The notes under the pieces were generated by a model that was not told where the DNA came from, ran no database searches, and saw only the letters and a list, made by a program, of their open reading frames with translations. A DNA stretch of 64,000 nucleotides from assembly GCF_963576675.1 (NCBI RefSeq), contig NC_088915.1:83399501-83463500 (forward strand). Reading direction: 5' to 3'. The DNA is from Euphorbia lathyris (taxonomy: Eukaryota; Streptophyta; Magnoliopsida; Malpighiales; Euphorbiaceae). Of this stretch, positions 21,425-31,507 are shown in pieces (positions within the stretch are counted from its first letter, which is position 1; each line of letters begins with the position of its first letter). The position numbers were made by a program, and so were the translations under genes.

Positions 21425-21720
21425 GCCTTACTACATTAGGGGGTTCTTTTACTTATCCAGATTGTACGATTGACCCCCTAAATTCTGGAGATATCCTACT
21501 AGTCCCCTGAACTTGCTTAAAATTTTGGAGTAAAAATGTATTATTTTAAGCAAGTTCAGGGGTAATTAAATCATTATAACCGTTTAAGGGGGCCAGTAAA
21601 TCACTTTAAACAAGTTTAGGAGGTCAATAACCAGCAAGTGCAGGGGGTTAATGTGACATCTCCAAAGTTAAGGGGCTAATCGTATAACCTGTACATAGGG
21701 GGTTCCTGATGTATTAGGCC
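21425..21720. mobile_element. Second foldback MITE in intron 3 of copy B
   Basis: Termini GCCTTACTACATTAGG and inverse CCTGATGTATTAGGC, with the internal CCCCTGAACTTGCTTAAA / AAGCAAGTTCAGGGG inverted pair. It lies 18 bp from the neighbouring relative. The target duplication is not clear. Confidence 0.6.
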
Positions 21721-21969
21721 TTTACTTTTTCAGGGATCTTTGTTTTTCATGGATCTTTGAACTTTAATGCTACAATAGATGTCAAGTTTAAAGATGTTTA
21801 TACGAAGAAATGAAGTTTAGAGGGCAATGTTAATAGCTCTATAGATGAGGACCATGGATGTATTTTAGCCTACGTTTTTGTCGCTGTAGTAGTTTATTTG
21901 ATGATGTGAATTGTCACTTTGAATGTTGACTGTCAATGCACTTGTGCAGGATTGTCCAATGACTGTGGA

Positions 21970-22107
21970 CTATGTTGCACTGAAATTGAAATGGAAACGG
22001 AAATATGGAAATTATTATTTATAAAAGAACATAGCTAGGACATGCAACGAAACGAAAACGGACAAAACGCGGAAACCTTACTGAAGAGGAGTTTTCGTGC
22101 AACATAG
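21970..22107. mobile_element. GGAAACGG-rich MITE inserted in exon 4 of copy B
   Basis: Inverted termini CTATGTTGCACTGAAA and TTTTCGTGCAACATAG flank a GGAAACGG-rich core. The junction is at the same exon 4 position as the related insertion in copy C (25054). The target duplication is unclear because the termini are themselves palindromic. Confidence 0.65.
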
Positions 22108-22112
22108 ACTGC

Positions 22113-22341
22113 CTTGAAACATCAGATCCGGGTAATTACTCAATGTTGTTGAATATTTTTGCTGCTGCTGGTGATTGGAATGGTGTTGCCAATGAGGTTG
22201 CAAATGAAGGGCATTGGATTCCAGAAACCATCCGGGGCTAGTTCCATGGAGCTTGATAATGGAGTCTATGATTTTACTGTATTTAACAAAACACACCCTA
22301 AATCAGATATGATTTATCAAACGATTAGGGTGAGGATCTGA
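22113..22341 (+). pseudogene. PPR protein fragment (C-terminal E/E+ region)
   Basis: Two frames joined by a frameshift near 22190 read as the C-terminal extension of plant PPR proteins: NYSMLLNIFAAAGDWNGVAN, then RLQMKGIGFQKPSGASS, then ELDNGVYDFTVFNKTHPKSD. These match the 'YVLLSNIYA..G.W..V...R' and 'G.SWIE..N.VH.F..GD..HP' block of E-class PPR proteins. No PPR repeats or upstream part are present, so this is a captured or retroposed fragment. It lies between copies B and C. Confidence 0.8.
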
Positions 22342-22486
22342 AGCAAGTTGGCTATGTCTTGCGTGGACAGATGCGTCGAGGCCAGGAGAGGCACCGAGTA
22401 AAGGAGGTGAAGTTTTCAAATTTATGCTCTACTGACTGTTAGGATGTGAATATCAGTCTCCCTTTGCTAGTCTTGATCACATGCAC

Positions 22487-22637
22487 TTTAATGAGCATGT
22501 AGAATTTTCTCATTCACCGTTCGATCTAGGCTTATTAGAATCCTAAGGTGGAAATTCAAAGCATCCTGATGCTTAGATTTAATAAACCTATATCTAACGG
22601 TGAATGAGCAAATTCATTTGCTCATTAAGGTGCATAT
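22487..22637. mobile_element. Short foldback MITE in copy C
   Basis: Left arm CATGCACTTTAATGAGCATG followed by CTCATTCACCGTT pairs with the right arm, AACGGTGAATGAG followed by GCTCATTAAGGTGCAT. About 40 bp arms; no target duplication identified. Confidence 0.6.
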
Positions 22638-22840
22638 GAAAATTTATGCTCCCTTGTATGTTGAACAAAATAGTTGATCCTACCTTATGCATTAGCAACA
22701 TTCATCTGTTTATGTATTACCTGACTTAATTTTAGCATCAAACCTATCCTAAATTGCAATCTTTATTCCAGAAAACTTCCGATTTTATATGTGATAGATG
22801 TATTTTTTGGTTATTGCTAGCATTTTTTCAGCTATTGCTA

Positions 22841-23318
22841 GCATTTTATATGGTATGGAGTGTTGGGCAGTGAAACACTGTCACATTCATAAGATGTCGG
22901 TGGCGGAGATGCGTACGTTGAGATGGATGTGTGGTCATACGGGAAAAGATATGGTGAGTAATGAAATAATTAGGACAAAAGTAGGGGTTACATCTATTGA
23001 GAATAAAATGAGGGAAAACCGACTAAGGTGGTTTGATCATGTAAGACGAATAGCGCTTGATGCGCCGGTTAGGAGGACTGAGGAGTGGCAAAGGGATTTA
23101 GTGGTGAGGGGTAGGGGTAGACCTAAGCAAACTTGAAGGAGGGTGATCGAGAGTGATATGAGTTTATTAGGGATCGAGGAGAATATGGTAGTGGATAGGA
23201 TAGAGAAGCGGGAGAGAATTTGTGCCGCGGACACGACTTGATTGCACGGTTTCATATGATGGTTCATGTTAGCGACCCCGAATCATTTCGGAACTAAGGC
23301 TTTATTGTTGTTGTTGCT
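22841..23318 (+). pseudogene. RTE-type LINE, 3' fragment
   Basis: It encodes the C-terminal end of a plant RTE-clade ORF (YGMECWAVKHCHIHKM, NRLRWFDHVRR, then a stop in place of Trp at about 23134, then SLLGIEENMVVDR). The 3' end has the GGAACTAAGGCTTTATTG segment and a TTG-repeat tail typical of the clade. It is inserted in intron 1 of copy C. It is closely related to 30123-31409. Confidence 0.85.
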
Positions 23319-24275
23319 GCTGCTATGACTATAGTAATAACTTTTAGCATGATTGGAAAAGTACAGCTTCTCTTTTTTTTCGTGAATATGCGAACATTGC
23401 TTTAAAATCTTATGAAAAGTGGAACGTTTGCATCTTACTCGTACCCATTTGTTTTGTTTCATCCTTACTGCACGCTGCAACATTTCTAATTTACACTTGT
23501 TTGTTAGGATGCTGAGAACGAAATTCTAGAAGTCTTGTTTTCGTGTCGCGTTACGCTACTTGTCCCCTGATACGAGGGTGTTATAGAATGGTGTCACGTC
23601 AGATTCATTGCTGAACCCAGAAACAGTGACTGCAGTTCAAAGCACTTCTTTGGTGAATTGGTGCTTGATCACACTTCAGGGACACAAATTGAATTGAAAA
23701 TGGTGCTGGTAACATATGAACTATCCTTTATGCGTATTTTTTTTAAATATTGCATTGATTAATTAATTGTTTTTGCTTGATTTTCATATATGATTTGCTT
23801 TCTTTCCTTTGGCATATAATTTAAGTCTGTTGGTTATATGTTCGTGAGTTTGCAGTTAAATAGATGCGTCTAAATTCGAATTAAGGTCAAAATGGCACCT
23901 AAAGTTAACTCGAGGGATAAATTTAACCCAAATTGATTGTTAGGTATCAACTCAGCCTAAAATTGGTACTATTTGGCAAATTTGATAACTAAAATTCGAT
24001 TTCAACTAAATTAATCCTGTTTGTCAACTTAGGGGCATTTTGACCCTTGATTCGTTTAATTTTACAAAAAAGAGGGGTTGATATTATAAAATATAAAATA
24101 AAATAGAACTCTAATAAAAAAAGAAATCAAAATCTAATCAAAAGAATATAGCAGTCGCCCCAATTTTAGCAATTTAAATAGTTTGAAGGATTACATGTTT
24201 CTTTTGTTTCTTTTTCGTTGAATTAATGATTTATTATGGATGTTATTTATGGTTTATAACATGACTTATGAATTT

Positions 24276-24277
<2 letters not shown>

Positions 24278-24306
<29 letters not shown>
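24278..24306. repeat. (AT)n(GT)n microsatellite
   Basis: A TA run followed by a GT run, seen directly, in the intron of copy C. Confidence 0.95.
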
Positions 24307-24307
<1 letters not shown>

Positions 24308-24627
24308 GCGTGTCCCTGGTGTACATGTGTCCCATACTTTTTAAAATTGCGGTCTTTGTCGCACCTGTACGTACCCGTGTCGTTGCTTCTTGGAAAATAA
24401 TCAACCTTATGTTTTTTGATAAATTACATTCATAGTCACTATAGTGCAACTAACATTATGGCTCCTAAATTTCATTTCTTGACATAAAAATCCTTGAACT
24501 TTACATTACTATAACATTAAAGTCCTAATCAATAAAAATTCATTTAAAAGATTAACGAAACGATGAGAGGAAAAAGAGCAACAATGTAGTCAAACTTATT
24601 CAGGTTATCATTTGGTTTATTTATTCT

Positions 24628-24885
24628 GCCTTAATACATTAGAGACTTCCTGTACTTGTCCAAATTATCCGATTAACCTTGTAAATTTTAGAGATATCTT
24701 GTTAGTCTCCTGAACTTGCTTAAAATGTTACATTAGCAACTTTAATCAAGTTCAAGCGGTTAATTAAGTAAGTTTAGGAAGTCAATAGGTTATTGCAAGG
24801 AAGTTCATGAGAGGTTAATAAAACATTTTCAAAGGCGCCAATCGGATAATTCGGACAAGTATAAGGTGTTTCTGATTTATTAAGC
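24628..24885. mobile_element. Foldback MITE in copy C intron 3
   Basis: Termini GCCTTAATACATTAGAG and inverse CTGATTTATTAAGC. The body has CCTGAACTTGCTTAAAATG and its inverse relatives. It sits in the same intron as the two relatives in copy B, but the shared ancestry of the insertions cannot be judged by eye. Confidence 0.55.
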
Positions 24886-25053
24886 TTTTATTTTCACGGA
24901 TTTTTGAACTTTAATGTTAATAGTAGCGATATAGATGAGGCCAACGTTAGTAGTAGCTTTTAATTTGATGATGGAAATTTCAATTTGAATGTTAAATTGC
25001 TCAAGTTCTAACACCGCGAATGCACTTGTGCAGGATTGTCTTATGGTTGTACA

Positions 25054-25188
25054 CTATGTTGCACTGAAATGGAAATTGAAATGAAAACAAACACAGAGAA
25101 ATAAAAATGGAAACAGAAATGGAAACGGAAACGGAAACGGACTCAAAGCACGAAAACGCTACTGAAGAGAAGTTTTCCTGAAACTTAG
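25054..25188. mobile_element. GGAAACGG-rich MITE inserted in exon 4 of copy C
   Basis: It begins CTATGTTGCACTGAAAT and ends TTTTCCTGAAACTTAG. The core is a run of GGAAACGG units. It splits exon 4, 20 nt after the acceptor, at the same place as the insertion in copy B. Confidence 0.65.
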
Positions 25189-25269
25189 ACTATGCATTCT
25201 GTCCAACTACTACTGTTGGATTTCTTCATCCTGCTAGTTATTTTGATGTAGTAATAGGACTAATTAAAC

Positions 25270-25440
25270 ATTGTTGTCGTGTGATTGAGGTCACGGGTTC
25301 GAGTTTTAGGAGCGGCCTCTTACTTAAAAATTGGCAAGGAAAGACTTGCCCCCAGTACATCCTTGTGGTAGGACCCCTCTCTGGACCCTCGCTTAAACGG
25401 GGACGCGTAATGCACCGGGCCGATTTTTTTATTTTTTTTT
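25270..25440 (+). mobile_element. Au-type SINE, 5'-incomplete
   Basis: A box B GGTCACGGGTTCGAG is followed by the family body (GCGGCCTCTTACTTAAAA, CCCAGTACATCCTTGTGG, CCTCTCTGGACCCTCGC, GTAATGCACCGGGCCG) and a T-rich end. This body is characteristic of the widespread plant Au SINE family. Box A is poorly preserved. Confidence 0.75.
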
Positions 25441-25444
25441 TATA

Positions 25445-26510
25445 GAATTGCTCTGCTTGATTTGGTAAAATGTTGAGGATGAAGTCAGCAATGTATTTTC
25501 ATCCAGTTTCATCCTCTTGCTACTTCTACTGATAATAATCGGGTTCATGTCGTATCGATTTCGAGTCAGTGTCAAAATGAGTCAATTTTATCGCAATCCA
25601 AAAAATTTCGTGTCATAAACATAATAATGTTAGCCTAATTGAGTTGGTATCAATTTCATGTGGTGTTTTCAGGTCATATATAAATGTACGTATATTAATA
25701 GTGATTTTTAAAAAATATAGGGAGGGATGATATTATTTTTAAATATTTTATATAAATTTTAGACTAGTCTTAACAAATAAATATAAAAAAGTCCGATAAT
25801 ATCTGGTTGGAAGGTCATGTAATGTGCTTATAACAATATAGGAGGTTGGAGTTGTGTTTCCAAGTAATAATTGTAATTTCTTTATTTTTTTTTATCTTGG
25901 TGGTATGTAAAAATATGAAATAATATAATAAATAATTTTAAATATTCGTGTATTTCGGACCATTTTTGGATTAGAATGTCAGCCATAATCCAATCCAAGT
26001 TTATGTTATTTCTTATTTACCAGGTTTATGTTATTTCTTATTCGATGCAATTCAATTCACTATGCAATTAATCAATTAATTATATATATTTTCTTAATTA
26101 AGTATAAAAGATGTATATATATTTTCTTTGTTAAAAATATAAAAAATGTATGTGATAAAGGGCGGGTTGCAACGGGCTGAGCTTGCAAGTTCGAGATAAA
26201 TTACAAACTCAACTTATTTTATGTTTGTGTTTGGGCACCGTCTGAGTTGGGCGGGCCGAATCTAACGTTAAATATGTTAAATTCAATCTAACGTTATTTT
26301 ATTTTATATGTTTAAATTCAATCTATGAGCTCAATCTAGGAAGGATGAGCTTATCAATAGGTCTATTTGTAATTAAATATGTTCACGAGTTCAAGTATCT
26401 GCTCGGTCGGTGCAAATCCGTGTCTAATGGGGAAGATAAATAAAATGACTTTAGTGCAAGCTCGACGTAAGCCTCTTAAAACTGGCTATATCTTGAATTT
26501 TATAAAAATA
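25445..26510. other. AT-rich spacer without recognised gene
   Basis: No ORF or exon that I can support. Short G/C-richer relics (GGGCGGGTTGCAACGGGC near 26160, GTTGGGCGGGCCGAATC near 26250) look like remains of a hAT-like MITE. Confidence 0.6.
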
Positions 26511-26519
26511 TCCAATTCA

Positions 26520-27334
26520 TTTTTTTTTTTTTTTTTACAGAAAGATGAAACTTTTTATGCATGAATCCGGCATAATACCGTCTTTAACAATAGTATTTAT
26601 GAGTCAATGTGGCACAAATGAAGAACAAAAATTGCTAGTATTGGAACGGGCTTGGCTAGCCGTAGCATGAGCTGCACCATTTGCTATACGATGAATAAAA
26701 GTAATTTTAAAACCCGGATAACTACGAAGAATAGTAATACAATCTTGAATTAAATCTCCAAACTTAGCCAAATCGAACCTTGATGAATTGATATGGTCAA
26801 CCACAAGTTTGGCGTCCGATTCAATCTGGACTTGTCTGTATCCCAATCCCACCATCCATAATATGCTCGTTCTGATCAGGAGGGTCTCGATGATTTTCGG
26901 TTCTTTTATTCCTGTCATAATGCTGCTGCTGCAGTATATGAAATTGCCTTGATCATCTCGCACTACCGCTCCCATTCCGCTTGTCCCTTTGTCTTTGAAT
27001 ATCGCTCCATCCACGTTGCATTTGACGAAACTGTGCTGTGGGTATTGCCAGGGAGTGCCTTGTCTGCTGCTGTTTCTGACGCCACGAACAGGGGCAGCCG
27101 TGTTACCAGTCCGGAACGCCCGCCAATCGTTTATATTTTCCCGAACGAACCTGCAGTACTGTTTAATGTTCTGAACATTGTCTGTCCATATCAGTTGGTT
27201 CCACCTCTTCCAAATTACCTGCAGACTGATTACAATCCGCACCGACACGTGGACGGTCGAGCACGCCATTTGAGCGAGGAGCCAATCCGCTAAATCCACG
27301 TTCCGTAGCTGCGGGATATTACATCCCACCTCTC
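26520..27334 (-). pseudogene. 5'-truncated L1-type LINE with RNase H domain
   Basis: A minus-strand frame (ending at 26604) encodes an RVT_3-type RNase H: KCNVDGAIF, then a Glu in KIIETLLIR, then IESDAKLVVDHI, matching the D-E-D pattern of plant L1 ORF2 C-termini. On the plus strand a T-run (26520-26536) is the poly(A) tail. A perfect 9-bp target duplication TCCAATTCA flanks it (26511-26519 and 27335-27343). The insertion was therefore truncated on arrival, and the RNase H frame is still open. The apparent N-terminal residues of the open frame come from flanking DNA. Confidence 0.85.
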
Positions 27335-27344
27335 TCCAATTCAC

Positions 27345-27880
27345 TTTTTTTTAATATTAATTATTAAATATAAATTTTATTTTTTATTATTAAAAATTAT
27401 ATATATTTTTCCTTCTCGAATTGACATAAAAATCCGTTGAATTCGACCCAAACCCGGCTCCACTCGACCCATCAACATGTAATATTTGCAATTAATTTGA
27501 CAGTAAACAGAAGTCCGCACCAAATGGAGCGGAATAGAGTCGAGAAGAATGATGTATCTGGGTAAAGTTTCTAATTTACAATTAATTGCTTCAGTGATCG
27601 TCAAGGTTTAGATTTTTGCCCTCTTTCAACGATTTTGATTAGTTGATCCGATCGGATCTATTTTCTTAATCAAATGCCATGATCCGTTACAAACAAATCC
27701 TTGATTAGTTGATAATATTGATTAATAACTGTGTGAAGATTTCTACAAAAGGATCTCATCTCATGGATTCATGTCGAGAAGACCTTACTTTTAGCATGAC
27801 TGATTCTGATTGTACGATTTGATGTTTTTCATCACTTTTTTTAACTTTTTATTTGGTTTTGAAGGATGCAAAAAGGAATG
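27345..27880. other. Spacer upstream of gene D
   Basis: AT-rich. Near 27530-27600 a segment ending GGGTAAAGTTTCTAATTTAC resembles the exon 1/intron 1 junction of copy A, which suggests a duplicated 5' end of the family, but no frame links it to the downstream exons. Confidence 0.45.
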
Positions 27881-27881
27881 G

Positions 27882-29386
27882 ATGCCTCTCAAAGGAAGAA
27901 GAGAATTGATTTCTCCGAGCTTAATATACTCGATAATAATGTTCCATATTTGTAAACTTTTCTAATTGCTCATATGATTGTTAGGGTTTAAATTTTCATT
28001 TGATCCTATCTCTTATTCATTCTTTTATATGCTTTTAACAGATGCAACGGGGAAATCGTGCTCTCTGTGGAACTTAAATATGCGGAAATTGCTTTAAAAT
28101 TTTACGAAAAGAGAGAGGTTTGCATCATAATTGTATTCTTTCATCTTTATTGATGCAAATCATTTCTAATTTACACTTGTTTGTTAGAATGCTGAGTTTG
28201 GAATTCTAGAAGTCTTGTTTTCTAATCGTGCGAAATTAGTTGTCCCGGGGATTGAGGATGTTAGGCTATGGTGTCATGTCGTCTTCATTGCTAAACCAAG
28301 GAAAGCTGGCTGCATCGATGAGTCTCCAAAACACTTCTTTGGTGAAATGTTGTTCGACCGTGCTACAGAGGAATATACTGTCACTTATTGTTCTATATTC
28401 GAGCCTAATGATCCTAGTAAGCACATTTCCTTTCCAATTCATTAGTTGTTTCAATTTTACAGTCTTATCACCATTAATGTGTTGATTGATACTCACAACA
28501 ATAGTTCTTAATTTGATACCGAATTCTCACTTTAAGGGGGCGTTTGGTTTAAACTTCGGAATCGGAAACGGAATCGGAATCAGAATCTGGCGGAATCAGA
28601 ATCGGAATGGTTATTTATTTACTATGTTTGGTTCAATATGGAATCGGAATGAGATTCTCTTTGAAGTTGTTTGGTTCTTCAATGATTGGAATCGGAATGA
28701 ATACAATATTTGTTAAAAATAAATTTAATAAAGAATTATTACTATAACATTAATTAAAAATTGATATAAAAAAGATTAAATCATCTATTAGTAGGAAAAG
28801 TCTATTTTTTTAAATAAAATTAATGGGTTTTTGCTAATTATTCTTTTATTATTATTGTAAATAAAAAATGGTATTATAGCTTCAAAGAAAAATAACCATT
28901 GCAATATAAATATAATCATCATTTGCAAAAAAAAAAAAAAAAAACCATAATCTTAATAACAATTTCAGTTTTTCGTATATAAAAAAATAACCATTAGAAA
29001 ACGTGGGTTGTTTACCCAAAAACAAAAAACGTGGCCGGGCATGAATGTGGTGTTTTATTATTTTTTTTTTTTAAATAAATGAGGAGGAATGGGAATGAGA
29101 TTTGATTAATGTGGAGAGAGGAGGGATTCAACTATTCCTATAGTTGGGGGAATGGGAATAACATTTCCAAATGATATTTGCTTAACCAAACATTAACAAA
29201 GGGAATAATTCATTCTCATTTCCATTCCACACCTTAAATTTAACTAACCAAACACCCCCTAAATGATGAATTTCGAGAACATTTAAGTTTGACCATAGCC
29301 AATGCACTTCTGCAGGAAACATTGAAGGTTGTGTAATTTGTCCTGATGACGAGTTACATGTTCATCCTGCTGTTGAATTTATGTGA
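27882..29386 (+). CDS. DUF3615-like gene copy D (about 144 aa)
   Basis: Exons 27882-27940, 28042-28117, 28188-28416 and 29316-29386 with GT-AG introns in the same phases as copy A give an unbroken frame. Exon 2 encodes KYAEIALKFYEKRE. Exon 3 encodes NRAKLVVPG, CHVVFIAKPRK and KHFFGEMLF, then YCSIFEPND. Exon 4 encodes GCVICPDD (the C-x2-C pair), HVHP and a stop. Intron 2 is just 70 nt. Intron 3 holds a 724-bp MITE. Exon 1 rests on phase and similarity to copy E and is the weakest call. It looks intact, so it is a candidate expressed gene. Confidence 0.6.
28536..29259. mobile_element. PIF/Harbinger-like MITE in intron 3 of gene D
   Basis: Termini GGGGGCGTTTGGTT and inverse GGGGGTGTTTGGTT form a 14-bp inverted repeat with one mismatch. 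The 3-bp target duplication TAA lies at 28533-28535 and 29260-29262. The GGAATCGG-rich interior has no coding capacity. Confidence 0.82.
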
Positions 29387-29418
29387 GTTTTTATAACTTT
29401 TTGCCATTTTGTTGTAAC

Positions 29419-29813
29419 CTATGTTGCATAGTGTCATGAAACCGATTAAACTAAAAGCTCGAACTGATAGTTAAGGTCCAATAATAGATCTTATATTAAT
29501 CTCTAACACATCCCCACACGCAACACAGACCCATATTAATGAGGTTGCCAGTACTCGAACCATCAACAGTTTGGTCCAAGAGGCTCTAATACCATGTCAT
29601 GAAACCGATTGAACTAAAAGCTCGAACTGATAGTTAAGGCCCAATCATAGATCTTATGTTAATCTCTAACACACATGAACTGAAATGGAAACGGTAACAG
29701 TAACGGACACCGGGAAATGTTATTTCTATGAAAAGTTAGCGAGGAATTGGTAACGGAAAAGGAAACAGAAACAGATACGAAACACTAGTGAAGAAGAGTT
29801 TATGTTCAACATA
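29419..29813. mobile_element. GGAAACGG-rich MITE carrying a nested TRIM
   Basis: The left end CTATGTTGCA and the right end TGTTCAACATA match the termini of the elements at 21970 and 25054. The GGAAACGG-rich body follows the TRIM, which is inserted about 13 bp inside the left end. Confidence 0.55.
29432..29671 (-). mobile_element. TRIM element, second copy
   Basis: 77-bp LTRs at 29432-29508 and 29595-29671, read on the minus strand as TGTTAGAGATTAA...ATGACA. Next to the right LTR the minus strand reads TGGTATTAGAGCC, an initiator-Met primer site with one change. Next to the left LTR it reads GTGTGGGGATG, a polypurine tract. The target duplication is not preserved. Same family as 716-974. Confidence 0.82.
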
Positions 29814-29919
29814 AACGTAACATTGAACCAAATCACCAATTTTTGGTATTGCATCACTCAAATAGCATCTACCTGGCAATTGTACGGGAAAAAACTTCCC
29901 CACTGGTTAGACTATTTGA

Positions 29920-30042
29920 CAACAACAACAACAAAGCCTTAGTCCCGAAAAAATTCGGGGTCGGCTAACATGAACCATCATATAAAATCGTGAAATCAAG
30001 TTGTGTCAGCGACATAAATTCTCTCCCTCCACTCCGTCTTAT
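29920..30042 (-). mobile_element. Severely truncated RTE LINE, minus strand
   Basis: Starts with the inverse TTG tail (CAACAACAACAACAA) followed by AGCCTTAGTCCCG and the last codons of the RTE ORF. A roughly 20-bp target duplication, CACTGGTTAGACT[A/G]TTTGA, flanks it (29900-29919 and 30043-30062). Only 123 bp of the 3' end were copied. Confidence 0.85.
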
Positions 30043-30122
30043 CCACTGGTTAGACTGTTTGAGAAGTCAATAAAATAATTTACTTGTTTCACCTAAATTT
30101 TCATCTGTTATATTTTATTAGT

Positions 30123-31409
30123 GCCAGTGCCAACTATCGGGGAATCAAATTAATGAGTCACACTATGAAGCTCTGGGAGCGAGTGATCGAACAAAGGCTA
30201 AGGAGGACGGTGAAGATCTCGGAAAACCAGTTTGGCTTTATGCCGGGAAGATCAACTATGGAAGTCATCCATCTAATGAGACAATTAATGGAACACTATC
30301 GAAATAAGAAGAAAGACTTGCATATGGTTTTCATTGACTTGGAAAAAGCATATGATAAGGTACCGAGGGAAGTACTTTGGTGGGCCTTGATAAGGAAAGA
30401 CATTTCACGGAAATATATTGACATCATAAAGGACATGTACGAGGGAGCATGCACGAGTGTACGTACTAGTGTTGGGAAGACTGAAGAGTTTCCTATTACG
30501 ATTGGAGTGCATCAAGGTTCCGCCATCGTTATGGATGAACTAACAAGTTCACTTCAAGATGGTATACCATGGTGCATGCTATTTGCAGATGATATTGTGT
30601 TGGTTGATGAGACGAAAGAAGGAGTGGAGAGGAAGTTGGAACTATGGAGACAAACTTTAGAATCTAGAGGCTTTAAGTTGAGCGTAAGACAGAATATTTG
30701 GAGTGTAAGTTTAGCGGCCATAGGAGTAGGGAGGCAGGGACAATCACCCTAGATGGGAGAGTTGTTCAGGCCTCGGATTGCTTCCGGTATTTAGGATCTA
30801 TTATCCAAATGAATGGAGAAGTAGATGGAGATGTTGCTCATAGGATTAAAGCTGGTTGGTCGAAGTGGAAGAGTGATACGGGTTTCCTTTGTGACCCTGG
30901 CAATGCCTAATAGATTGAAGGGAAAATTCTACCGGACGACAATTAGACCAGCATTGTTATATGGTACAGAGTGTTGGGCAGTGAAACACTGCCACATCCA
31001 TAAGATGCCGGTGGCAGAGATGCGTATGTTGAGATTGAGAAAGGATCGGGTGAGTAATGAAATAATTAGGACAAAAGTAGGGGTCACATCTATTGAGAAT
31101 AAAATGAGAGAAAACCGGCTAAGGTGGTTTGGCCATGTGAGACGTAGAGCGCTTGATGCGCCGGTTAGGAGAACTGAAGAGTGGCAAAGGGATGTAGTGA
31201 TGAGGGGTAGGGGAAGATCTAAGCAAACTTGGAGGAGGGTGATCGAGAATGATATGAGTTTACTGGGAATTGAGGAAAATATGGTAGTGGATAGGACGGA
31301 GTGGAGGGAGCGAATTTGTGTCGCTGACACGACTTGATTTAACGGTTTTATATTATGGTTCGTGTTAGCCGACCCGAATCATTTCGGGACTAAGGCTTTG
31401 TTGTTGTTG
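30123..31409 (+). pseudogene. RTE-type LINE, reverse transcriptase part
   Basis: It encodes the RT core: [43 protein letters not shown] and the catalytic FADDIVL. A frameshift follows near 30690, then [12 protein letters not shown], another frameshift near 30890, and then the C-terminal end (YGTECWAVKHCHIHKM ... ERICVADTT, stop near 31335). Two short in-frame deletions remove conserved residues after HQGSA and after EMRMLR. The 3' tail is (TTG)n. A perfect 14-bp target duplication TATATTTTATTAGT is at 30109-30122 and 31410-31423. The endonuclease region is absent through 5' truncation. Confidence 0.9.
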
Positions 31410-31507
31410 TATATTTTATTAGTATGAGACATAATGGAAAATTACAATACTTTAATGACAATACATGTTCATTTTGATCTGCATTTGAAGGGCGCAAAAA
31501 GGAAAGG

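Larger units (their letters stand above)
20076..22038 (+). pseudogene. DUF3615-like gene copy B, first exon lost, last exon overwritten
   Basis: Exon 2 (20076-20148, EYVRIALQSYGKRK) and exon 3 (20240-20459, with GCHVRLIAEPRNSD and KHFFGELVL) are open and keep the family phases. The intron between them is only 91 nt. Exon 4 starts at 21950 (GLSNDCGLC), but after 20 nt it runs into a MITE (21970-22107) and stops at TAG 22036-22038, losing the normal C-terminus. The exon 1 region near 19812-19838 contains a stop in the expected frame, and its 5' part has no match to copy A. The Athila element ends only about 220 bp upstream. A truncated product cannot be excluded. Confidence 0.6.
22371..25245 (+). 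pseudogene. DUF3615-like gene copy C, dead
   Basis: Remnants are an exon 1-like segment (22371-22406), exon 2 (23367-23425, EYANIALKSYEKW, 14 nt shorter than in copies A, B and E, hence out of frame), exon 3 (23508-23708) with TGA at 23568-23570 and a 3' end that loses the CSTFEP block, and exon 4 from 25034. Exon 4 is split by a MITE (25054-25188); its continuation, TTGGATTTCTTCATCCTGCT, is still visible after the insertion. An RTE LINE lies in intron 1. Four independent lesions make this a pseudogene. Confidence 0.75.
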
